Shown here: positions 45,615-57,600 of the stretch, one piece after another
How the letters are laid out: each line of letters begins with the position of its first letter
Position numbering within the stretch: the stretch's first letter is position 1
Source: Mesocentrotus franciscanus
Taxonomy: Eukaryota; Echinodermata; Echinoidea; Camarodonta; Strongylocentrotidae
Reading direction: 5' to 3'
Assembly: GCA_037976565.1 (NCBI GenBank)
Contig: CP137668.1
Coordinates: 1,651,548 to 1,715,547 of the forward strand
DNA length: 64,000 nucleotides
The notes under the pieces: model-generated
Told to the model about the DNA's origin: nothing
What the model saw: only the letters and a program-made list of their open reading frames with translations
The model's database searches: none
Translations under genes and position numbers: made by a program

Positions 45615-48600
45615 GTGAGAATAAGATTGGCTTTAAGGGTTTGTATAAATTAAATCAATCAATCAATCAATTATACAATGTAAAATATGTATTTTGTCAT
45701 TACAGAATGAGTCCATGTTTTGTATTCCATTTATGTTCATTGTGTTTTTAACTTTATGTCCGAGCCTTTTATATCTGAGCGAAACAAAATATCCATGTCA
45801 AATGTACATTGGGAAAATAAACATGAAGTTACGTTTCGTGGTGTTTATGAAACATTTATCTGACGTCGTAACGTTTCACTCCATTTCATTGACTATCATC
45901 TTAAAAATATTGAATCACTAAGACATTTATTCGTGAGAAACAGAAGGGCGTTTTTCTCCTGTCATTCAACACAGTGTAAATGTCCGTCCGGCATTTAGCA
46001 GACGTAGGTAACCATTATAACAAAAATGTGGGTGTGCGTGTGTGTGTGTGTGAGGGGGGGGGGGCATAATCTCCGGTAAACATAGGGAATTGATACTTTC
46101 GAAGTATCTGTATGAATGCAGATTGACAGAAACAATATGGGGGAACCATAAAGAGTAAAATTATAAATATGCCTATTGACAGAGTTACCTCACTAGTATA
46201 GTAAAATTGCATCTTGCTTTGGTATCCATGGTAATTATCATAAAGATAACAGCATGGATATTACAGAAGTCGGCAACGTGTCTCCATCAAGCGATGAGGT
46301 GGTTGAATTAGAACTACGGAATTACCAAGAGGAGGTCCTAACTCCAGCATTGAAGGGACAGAACGCTATGGTGGTCTTGCCAACAGGGAAAGGAAAGACA
46401 GAAGTCGCCATCGCTCTCATAAAGCGCCGGTTCCTGCCCCACAACCCTGTAGGACCCACTAATAATCGAAAGCAGAAGAGCGTGTTTGTAGTGAACAAGG
46501 TAACATAATTGATACACATTTCAATCTAGTAAGTTGATATTAATCGTAACTTATTTGCGATTGATATCAATCGTCGCTATATACATAGGAGATACAGAAC
46601 TTGCGATTGATTGGAGGACTTGGGATTGATTTTGATCAATCGCAATTATAGTAGGAGACCAGCCTGCAGGTCCCGTGACCAAACTCTGGGAACAAAGGTT
46701 TGAAAGTGTTGTTGTGTTCCCTGATGAATACCGAACAATTTTGACTTGGGCTGCCCCCTTGAAAATGCTGGGCATTTCCGGGAGGGGTCAACAAAGGTCA
46801 AACAGGGGTCAAAATTTAAATATATTCCAATCGTATCGATATGCATATCAAATAACTCGTCTAGTCATGAGGATTCAAAAAATGTATAGTTTGATACACC
46901 TCCGACCTTAAATGAGGACGATACGGTCAAAAACGTCGAAAGGTCAATGCACTTTGGACTGGTGGTCAACTTAAACTTTGTCCGATTCTAATGATTTTAG
47001 TGTCTAATAATATGTTTTCTGGCATGGCAAATTCAAATATACAACTTTCAAAAGTGAAGAAGCTTACCTTGACCATGGACATTCAAACTGACTGCCAAAA
47101 GGGCTACTGAGAGACTTGAATCAGGATCCTCATTGCCAGTAATATCACAGTTATTTCGAAACACATTGTCCAATGATGCTTTTCCTGCTTTATTGCACAG
47201 TTCATCATCCTACTCGTTGTCATATCCATCATAACCACTGTTATTTACTAGTATCTGAATCTGTGTCAGAGTCTATAGACAGTGCAGTTTGTTCTGGCAT
47301 CACTTAGACGTTGAGGTAGTGCCGGCGGTGCAGAATACCGTATTGGCAAACATTTGCCCTCAAGCTCCAACCATGCTGAAGGGGAGATAATGGAGCATCT
47401 GGATTCATAAAGTTTAACATAGTGAATGCCTGATAGTTGGCCCATGTTACCTTCAAAATAGGTGAATCTGTACGAGGAATCATGAGAGTCGATTTCCTCT
47501 CCATCCCCTTCTACTTGTTGGCCTGAGCTTCTACAAGTGTCTTGCTTGATTTATCTTTGTAAAATGTATTTAAACGTATACTGCTCTATCTGTTTCATAG
47601 TTGGTGATGTCACTGGGAGAAATTTTCTAAGCCCTCTAAGTAGCTCACGTGCCTCTTCTGACTTCATTGCGTTGTCAAGGACTCATGGTTTTCCACGGCC
47701 ATAGACGTGGCACTGGAAATAGCATCTGCACCGGTGTGAATGTGAAATGGGATAATGATATTGCTAATATCATTATCAAGGAGTGTTGCGCACTAAATAA
47801 TGCTTTTCTTCCTTTTCAGTCCTAGCATACCTTCAATTTGATGTGCGACATTCGAAAACCTTAACATATCTCTGTCTTATATGTTTTGATGCGTCTTTGA
47901 TAACTGGTGGTTTGCTGAAGCTGTGTCTGCTGTTTTTGTGTATGGTTGCATCAAACAGTTTATCACCATGCAGAGAACATATGCGCTCTTTGAAGAATTA
48001 TTGCACCAGAGTCTCCCTATTCTCATGTGCTGATCCATGCAAAGTCTTTGACAAGTCCATCTGATTCGACCATTCGTGACTGGAGGGCACCTCATCTGAA
48101 GGTCACAGAGCTAGAGAACTCCACAACAAGGTTGTTGCTAGATGATTGCGGTGTACACAATTTCATCACAGAATTTGATTGTGACCCATTCGACCTTACA
48201 CAGCCTAATCATTATGTTGAGGTCGCTTCAGTCAGGAATGGTCTCATCAGATGCATTTGTCAACAACTTTGAATCAGCATGATGAACTGCTACCCCTTAG
48301 GCACTTCAGCAACATGTTCAAGAACCCAGGAAACAAAATTTATCTGCAGCAATTTCTGAAGACCGAGTTAAAAACCCCATTACTTCAACATCCGGATACC
48401 AGATTTATTTACTCTGTGAGGGAACGCTGTAGTGATTTGTCCACTGGTGGGGAGGTAGTTGAGTTGACATGGCAGCATTATGAAAGCAGACACCATTCTG
48501 TTGTACATTATACTTCCAACTAAGAAAGTCAGGAGTAAAAGATGCCATTGTCATCGATGAAGAAGACACAGACGTGTTGATTTTAGTATCGAATGTGGCA

Positions 48601-51600
48601 CATCAAATTGAAGGTATGCTAGGACTGAAAAGGAAGAAAAGCGTAATTCAGTGCGCAACACTCCTTGATAAAGATATCAGCAATATCATTATCCCATTTC
48701 ACATCCACGCTGGTGCAGATGCTATTTCCAATGTCTATGTGGAAAACCATGAGTCTTTGACAGCGCAATGAAGTCAGAAGAGGCACGAGAGCTACTTAGA
48801 GGGCTTGGAAAATGTCTCCCAGTGACATCACCAGCTATGAAACAGATTAGACACTAAAATCATTAAATTAGAATCGGACAAAGTTTAATTTGACCACCAG
48901 TCAAAAGTGCGTTGACCTTTCAACGTTTTTGACCATAGCGCCCTCATTTAAGGTTGGAGGTATATCAAACTTATACATTTTTGAATCCTCATGACTAGAC
49001 GATTAATTTGATATGCATATCGACACGATTGGAATATATTTAAATTTTGACCCCTGTTTGACCTTTGTTGACCCCTCTCGGAAATGCCCAGCATTTTCAA
49101 GGGGGCAGCCCAAGTCAAAATTGTTCGGTATTCATCAGGGAACACAAATACACTTTCAAACCTTTGTTCCCAGGATTTGGTCACGGGGCCTACAGGCTGG
49201 TCTCCTACTATTAGAAATCTCTTACAAACTCCTCCTTACAAGAACCCACTGGACATGTTGGAAAGGTAGGAAGGTCCTTCCAAAGAAGTCATTATCTAAA
49301 CAAGGTAGAACAAGCCGTCACATTATCGTCTCATAAGAACTATACTGAAAAAGGGTAGAAATGGCACCCTCAATCCGTTTCTGAAAAACATCTAAATAAT
49401 GTGAAAAAAGATCCTTCATATTCCGCACTTTTTCCAAACTACTAATTAACATTGATGAAAAGGTCCTTTGCACCGTTCTCTTGTAATAACAAATAAAAGG
49501 CTAGAACGTACAGATGTGCGATGGCTCGATCAGTCGTGGTGGTAGAGCAGTGGTCACGTAACCGGGAGGTCCCGGGTTGGAAGCCAAGACAATGTTTTAG
49601 TGCCCTTTTGAAAGGCATTAATCATCATTTCCAAGTCTCCCGGAGACGACTTTAAGCCGTCGCGTAAGTACCATGGTCGTTTACCAATTACGAGCATGTC
49701 ATGATTCCATAGCAGTCAAGGAAGAACAAAAAAACATCATAAAAAGATCCCTCGTTCTGTTACAGGTTCCCTTAGTGAAACAACAGAAGGACAGGTGTCT
49801 GAAATACTTGAGAGGAATGTGTAAGGTCGTTGGAACTAGCAGTGAGGAGTTGAACCATGTGCCTTTGGACATCGTCATTGATACCAATGACATCACCGTC
49901 TTGACGGCACAGGTGCTCGTCAACGCCCTCAAAGATGAAAATATTAAGCTTCAACTCTCTGACATCGCACTCCTTGTCCTAGACGAATGTCATCACTGCC
50001 AGGTAATGTCATTTACTTGGACGTTTCATTTCCAATTCCATCAAATATATACCCACTTCTTTCAAATAAATTTATCAGGGTGGTTGGAGTCAATAGGAAT
50101 TAGTTCGATGACATATGCAAACTGTTTTTACCTGCACAGTTCGGACGTCTACGGTTCATACCTTGACAGAAGACTGCGCTCGAGGAAGGTATCTAAAGCA
50201 CAGACATCGTTAGTTCCAAATGTTAAATACCTTCAATGTGTACCCACTCTATTTTAATAGATTTCTTCTATGATGATTAGGGTTTATCAAATTCTGGTAC
50301 ATCTTGATTAGTTAAATACAACAATATTACTTAGTCAGACTTGACATTTTCTGGATAACTATGTAGCTTTGTAATATTCATGTGTATTTGATTAAACCAG
50401 TATCGTTTGTTCAGCACTGTGATACAATTGTTCATAAGAAAAATGCAGTATTATTAGTCATCATTGTTTTGTTGAAGGTCGTAAATAATTAGCTAAATCA
50501 AATGTTTGGTGTTACGCCCGTTTAATGATTGCCTTACGGTAACGGCATTTGTAAAGTTTTCGTTTTGTACATGGCCATGAAGATCAATATCTTTAAATCT
50601 GTCATTATGTTTTCATGTTGATTTCAACATGTTGATGACTGCAGAAGCTTAATTGTTGCAATTGGTATTAATAAACACTCCTAATTTTCTTTTGAAACAA
50701 TAAGCTTATTATCGATATGTACTTCGATCACGACGGTCTCTCTTTATGTCTTTTCAAACAACAGAAATCTGATCCATACAATGTTCTGATGGCGATGTAT
50801 AGAGACCTAAAGCTAAACTCTCCGAAACTTCCGAGACCACAGGTAATGAATAATTACGGTTTTTTATATGGGTTGTAAAATGAATAACTTTAGTTAATAT
50901 TATTCAAATAATACACATCAGTGAGGGCATTAGTAAGAATTACCCACACAAGGTACCTTTGGAACAGTCTAACACGCCCGAGGCGGTAGCCGAGGGTGTT
51001 TGGACTGTTTTGAAGGTACCGAGTGTGGGTAATTTTACTAATGCCCGAACAAAATGATGTGTATTATTTGTTTTATAAGATGATGTTTTATTTGTTTTAT
51101 AAAATAATGTTTTATAACATGAATTTTCTAATGACCGGTCATTAGAATTGGATAATGACCGGTCATTATCCAAATTACGCGTTAGGCAAAATAAATGCCT
51201 GGTCACGTGTACGCTTTCAACCAATCATTTGCTTAGGATCCACGTCATCATCTTATAAACTTCATTTAGTCGTTATATTATGAAATGGAATAGACTAATA
51301 ACCCTTTCATTTAAATGTATACAAAATATATGCGTCCATTTCTGATTTTATTTCATGCATATATTTTTGTAATTATGTATTTTTAATTCATATAATGTTA
51401 TCTTCTTTTCATTATCTATCTGTTTATTTTATATATAATTATATCATTATTTGCATATATAATCATTCTTTTACATGTAGTGTATTTTCTTATATGTATG
51501 TGTTTTATTTATGGACGAATTTGCAGGAGAAGCGCCATTGGCTAAAGCAATTGTTTCCATGTTGAAATAAAATAAAATAAAATGAACCCTATTTCTGTGA

Positions 51601-54600
51601 AGAAAACCAGTCTACCTAATGGACATGAAAGCATAATTATTGTGGTACATTTCAGGCGCATATTCTTATAATGTATACATTGATCTCTCTCTCTCTCTAC
51701 GTGCCATATCCTGAGACGTTGGCGACAATGGAGTGCCACAACTCTCTGTCCCATATTCCATGAAGTAATTCATTCTCCCCGAGATTAATTCCACTTTCAG
51801 AAATCCCACTCCTTAAGCCACTCATCCACAGAATCCTCCTTCTACCCCTACTCCTCCTTCCAAACAATTCTTCCGTATAACATGACCCAAGAAGCTCAGC
51901 TGTCGACCTCTTATATTATTCAGAAGCTTTCGTCTTGTTCCTGCCATGGCGAATACCTCATTATTCGAAACTCTGTCCATGAAATTCTTAGCATCCTTCT
52001 CAGGAACCAAACTTCACAACTTTCCAGTCGCTTTATTAGGTCTGATGTCAGGGTCCAAGCTTCACATCCATACATCAGAACTAGATATACATATAGCAAT
52101 TGAGTACGCGGAGTCTCGTTTTCATCTTCAGCTTCTCATTCTTTAAAATGTTTTCTAACCTTGAGAAAGTTGATTTTGCAAGTGCAATCCTTCTTTTGAT
52201 TTCTTGCTCGCCTCTTGCATCGTCTGTAATTGTAGTCCCGAGGTAATTAACAGAGGTGGCTTGCTTTATTTGATTGTTCCTCCCTTCTTTGAAATTACCA
52301 TGCACTCCGTTTTCTTGTAATTTAAGGATAATCCTCTCTTTTCACTTTCTCTGACGACAACATCCAAAAGTCGCTGCAGGTCCTTCTCTGATTCTGCGAT
52401 TAATATAGTATCATCTGCATACCGTATTTTTTGTGATATTATGTCCTCCTACTTTCAATCCTCTTTCCTGTTCTAGGTTTCTTAGTATCAACTCACTGTA
52501 ATAATTGAAGAGATCTGGAGACATGACACATCCTTGACACATGACACATTGATAGTTCCGGTATATTAAGAACTAATAAGTGCTAACGCCCTTTTGCTTA
52601 GCGCTTCATCTTTGACCTGAACAATTTATAATAACTTAGTGTTAAGATAAAATTCATGATATGTGCATCATACATATTTACTCTAAACATTGCTAACAGT
52701 CATAGTCTTTAGGTGACAGTACGTGTAATGTAGATGTATCCTTAATATTTGAAACGCGCTTCTCTCCTACTTAACACGAATAAGATACTTGGACTGACCG
52801 CATCACCTGGTGTTGGGGATTCGAAGAACATGGCGGAGGCTGAATGCTACATCACAAAGCTCTGTGCTAACCTAGACTGCAGAATATCACGACCTAAGAT
52901 CTATGCTGACCAGCTGAATGCGAGGAGTAACTCACCCCAGGAAAGTATGTTGATTGTATTATTATTCCTATAGAAATCCTTATCTGTTTTAACGCTTTAC
53001 CCCTCAGGGTTCCAAGCTATCCTAGGATTAGGAAAATCTAGGACATTACTTACTTTTGTCGAGTGTTACAAGTTGCCAGTCAAAACATTTAATTTCTTTT
53101 TTAGAGGAACGGAGAGACTGATACATTGTGTTTCTTTTTATCGTACAGTTCAGATAATAGTGAAAGGAAGATCTCGTGAAGATCCTTACTTCCGTGAGAT
53201 CAGTGACATCATGGACCACATCGAAGATAAGATCAAACTTGTGGCAGGTACCCCCTCTCTCTCTCTTTCTCTCTCACACTTAGATTTAAACCATATACTG
53301 GTGATTTTTTTTTTTTACCCAATCACATATTGACTTTTAGGGAGTTAATATAGGTACTTATATATATATATATATATGTATGTAAAAAACTTTCAAGTTA
53401 AGATGAATAATGCATATTCTTTCTCTAGATGCTTTAAAAACGCTAGTATTTTAATAAATATATTGTAGTTTAAAGGGATAGTTATTCAAGACCGCAAATG
53501 CCTTCAAAGTGCGTGGTTTTTGCTCTTAGTTTATGACATTTCTAGTGCCCTTTTTACCTAAAATTGCTATGAAAGTAATTTTAGACCTCAAAATGTGTGA
53601 AATTTAGATTAAATACGGTCATACCAATTCAGCTCCACTAAAAAAAAAAAAAAAAGCTGACCGTTAATTAATTAATTAATAATAACAATACACGGGCCGG
53701 CTGACTATGCGTAAAAAGCCAACATTGGCATTGGCTGGAATAAATCGTTTAAGGCGCTATCTCGTTTTTTCAATGGCTGGTTGAAAATTATCGAATATTC
53801 ATTTTGTGGGGCCCCACAAATATTAGAAATGGTTTTATTTATCGATATTTCAGCCGTCTCTGAACCGATTTTGATCAAACAAAGATGATTTTGTCATTTA
53901 AATTGTATGTTCTTTCAAATTTGACACTCAGTTTTTCATTATCTCACAACAAAATATTTTGCGTAGCGCCCTCTGCAACAAAACTCAACTATCCCTTTAA
54001 TGTTTTAAGAAGTAATAAAAATAACAATGGTAATGGTAAACAGTCTTTTGCCTCGCTTCTTAATACAGATACAAACTGCTCAAAATATTTAAAAAATAGT
54101 GTTAAAAGGTGATGAAGCAAAATCCCCAAAACAAATAGGGTGATTACAATTGCTAATTTATTGATTACAAGTACAAGATAACTTACGAGTGCTTATTATT
54201 TTACACAGCTGGAAGAGCGCTGGTGGAGGAAAATGACGAATTCGCTAAAATGGTATCTCGCCGTGGTGCGCAAAGCTATGAACAGGGTGTGATCAATTTG
54301 AAGAAGAATATTCAACAAAAAATAGAGAATGGAGACGACAGGAGGGAACTAATGACCTATGTGAACTACCTGAGGGTAAGCTAACGTGATGGGTTTTTTT
54401 TTTTTTTTGGGGGGGGGTAGGATTATTTTTAATGCAAATGGGAGGATGTATTTCAACGATATTGCAATAAACATAGGTATATATATATATATGTATATTT
54501 CTGTTAATATAACGAGACATAATCATAACATATACATATATATCACTTAATAAACAATTTGATTAGTATAACAAGTTGATATCGTAGCAGTTTTACAAAC

Positions 54601-57600
54601 ATGTTGGAGACACTATTCAATGATATTCATAACTTGCTGTAAGCACGGATACACTATATAACTGTTAACGTACATATTATATAAGAGTAAGCCATTTAAC
54701 AAATTAATTATCAGTGTGTCCCTTGCCCTATGAGTTAAGCCACCCTGACACTTGCACGAATTTTTGTTCCCGCATTGCCCGGCATTGAGGCGTGCCAGGG
54801 CGTGCCAGTGCGTGACATTTAGTTGCACGAAGACCGTGTATCGTTCGTGCAATGCGTAACACCACGACATGCATGGTCCCGTCACGTTTACGACATACTT
54901 ACGTCATACTTACGCCATACTTACGCAATACTTACGCAATACTTACGTATTAGTCACGCCATTATTCACGCATTGTCACGACATGCTTTCAGCCTTTCTT
55001 GATCACGTATTGCGCATGCGTAGACAATGTGAAAACTGTGCGGGAAGTATATGCGCAGCTGATGCGCAAATTGTGAGCAATTTATTCGTAAATCCGTCGT
55101 GAACTGGTCGTATACATGCGTGCCACTCGGGCATTGGCACGCACCGGTCAGTACCGACACGGGTAGGATACGTATAGGATACCCATAGTTCGCGAAGTGT
55201 TCACGAAAGTCGTCTACCAAATTTGTCGTGCCAAAATTTTGAACATTTTGAAAATTCTGTCACGAATTCAAGCCTTGTCCCGCATTGGCCCTCATCCTCC
55301 TGCATGTTCCGCGAACGCTTCCCGTTGTGGCAAGAACGTGGCACGAAACAATGCGCAAACCATGCGCGAACCAAAATCGTGCAAGTGTCAGGGTGCCTTT
55401 TGCTTTACACTCGGTCGTACCATTTACAAGAAAAACATTATTATGAAGTCATCGCAATGGTTCTCTGTTTAGGAATACAACAACAGCTTATTCATAAATC
55501 GTGATGCACGTACGTCAGATGCCATCTCCTACATGGAGGACTACATCAATGAAGAAGAAAGGAGCAATCCTTCAGGCTCTGCTGATATGATCCTTAGGAA
55601 AATGTTCAGAGGTTGGTGATCAATGTATCGATTAGGATCATTTGTAGTTAAGAATCTATGTTTAGAACAATATCAATAACTTAAAATACACATGGTCAAT
55701 TTGTTTAATTTATTGATTGGTTTATTTTTATGTTTAATTTATTAATTTTAAACCCGGAGTGGCTTAATTTAGCCAGTGATTTGACATTTTAATCCTTTAG
55801 TGCCCTGCACACATTAATATATGTACATACATTTTAACGCAATACGTGAACGATCATGAGAATAAAATTGTATTGCGGATTGCGAGTTTCATCGGTACTT
55901 AAATAATTCTTACTTCTCACTTACCGCGTTGTGTCTCTCTTACTTATCAGGCGACTATGCACGCCGTTTGTCTTATTGTCAACACTATTGGCTCTATGAC
56001 TTGCTTGCAAAAGTGTCACCCTTAATTGTGCCAGTCAGTATTCGATCCAGAACACTTACGATAGTGACCTTTAATAGGGGATATAACACCATCTGTTAAC
56101 AAAAATAGAAATTCAACGGGGAATATTGCAATGCAATTGCAAGTAACGATATGTAGTAGTGTTTCTAAATCTGTTATAAGAGGGGTACATCTTCACTGTG
56201 GCGAGACGCCCCTACTGTCTCAGATTAAATCATATTTTTTCTTCGAAATAGTATGGACGCACAAAACCCTTTCCCTGGTAGGTCAATGAATATTGTTCCT
56301 TAGTCAATGTTTTTCAAACTGTTCTGCATAAAACTGAAATACTGGGTCATATAGTGCTGCTAATAATTCGTTAATTAATAGTATCTAGATTTTCACTCTG
56401 ATATTTACACTTCATATTTTTGATAAGTCCGTAATTTGTCCATTTTAGTCAGTAATTAAGGCATACGTTTAATCTTTAATGTCCAGATAAACTTGAGACT
56501 TTGAACCGAATCGCCAGTATCAACCCCGTCTTGAATGAGCTTGGCAGGCAACTGAAGAAGGAATATGCAGAGAATGAGGAATCTCTTAGCATCATCTTTA
56601 CAAAGACAAGAGAGTCTGCCAAGGCTCTGGTGAAGTGGCTCAATGAAGACCCTGATCTGAATCACATCAACGCTGACATATTGATAGGAAGTGGTAATCA
56701 AGGTAAAAGACAAGCAACATATCAGTAAATTTATAGGCCTAATCTCCACATAATCATGAACAATAAAGCAATGATGAATGATATAGAACGTACATTGTCG
56801 CTTACACCTCACATTGACGCACAGAATGTTATCATCGTGGATAGCTTCTAGTAGCTGCTGAAAGGGATTACAATTTCTAGGTTTCAACGTTTCAAGGTTT
56901 CAAGTTTTTTTCAGTTCAGTTAAGTTCTCTTATTTAACACTTTCATAAAAAGCATAGCCATCAAAACACATCAAAAAAATGTCAAATTACAATAGCAAAT
57001 GAAACGGGACGATGCCGGCGAGGGCCCCGGTTCGCTCCAAGAAGATGCAGACGATGCATGAAAATTTCAGACGATGAATGAATAATTAGACAAGAGTTTA
57101 TACGGTTGAGAAGAGTTTATTATTTAAAATCAAACGTACAGTTCAAAAATAAATTTAACTCATTACAAAACCGTATCACTGGGCTTGGCGACCGTCTCTT
57201 TTTGGCCTTAGCAACACATGACGCGAAATAAAAAAAATGGCAGCAACTAAAACTGTCAAATGAAAAACTCCTCACCAGAACAAGACCCTATCATTTTTAT
57301 ACCTTCCAAACAAAGAAACCCACGTGGCCAAAAGCCCCGTCTCTCTCTCTAAAAAAATGCGTATCACCATGACGCAATGCGTCAGATTAATCCTTCAGTA
57401 TATTAACCCGTTAAAAAAAGGACTTAATTAATTTCCCAATTATATCTCCAAACTTGAGTTCTCCGGCCCGCCACGTTTCTTCTACACTTTCAGACACACT
57501 CTCTCACACACTCTCTTCTGCTCCCTATCCCCATTTCTCTCTCTCTTCTCATCTAACGTCTCAAACTCCTTTCTCGCAATCCAAACTACTCCCTCGCATA

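Larger units (their letters stand above)
46649..49210. mobile_element. 2.56-kb element with long inverted arms, intron 5
   Basis: It starts TAGTAGGAGACCAGCCTG and ends with the complement, with TTA on both sides as a possible target duplication. The outer arms of about 350 bp pair (46,649-47,000 with 48,850-49,210). A second paired segment follows inward (about 47,585-47,870 with 48,575-48,850). About 585 bp in the left arm has no partner. The palindrome is formed by two partial copies of one coding region in opposite orientation. Confidence 0.75.
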
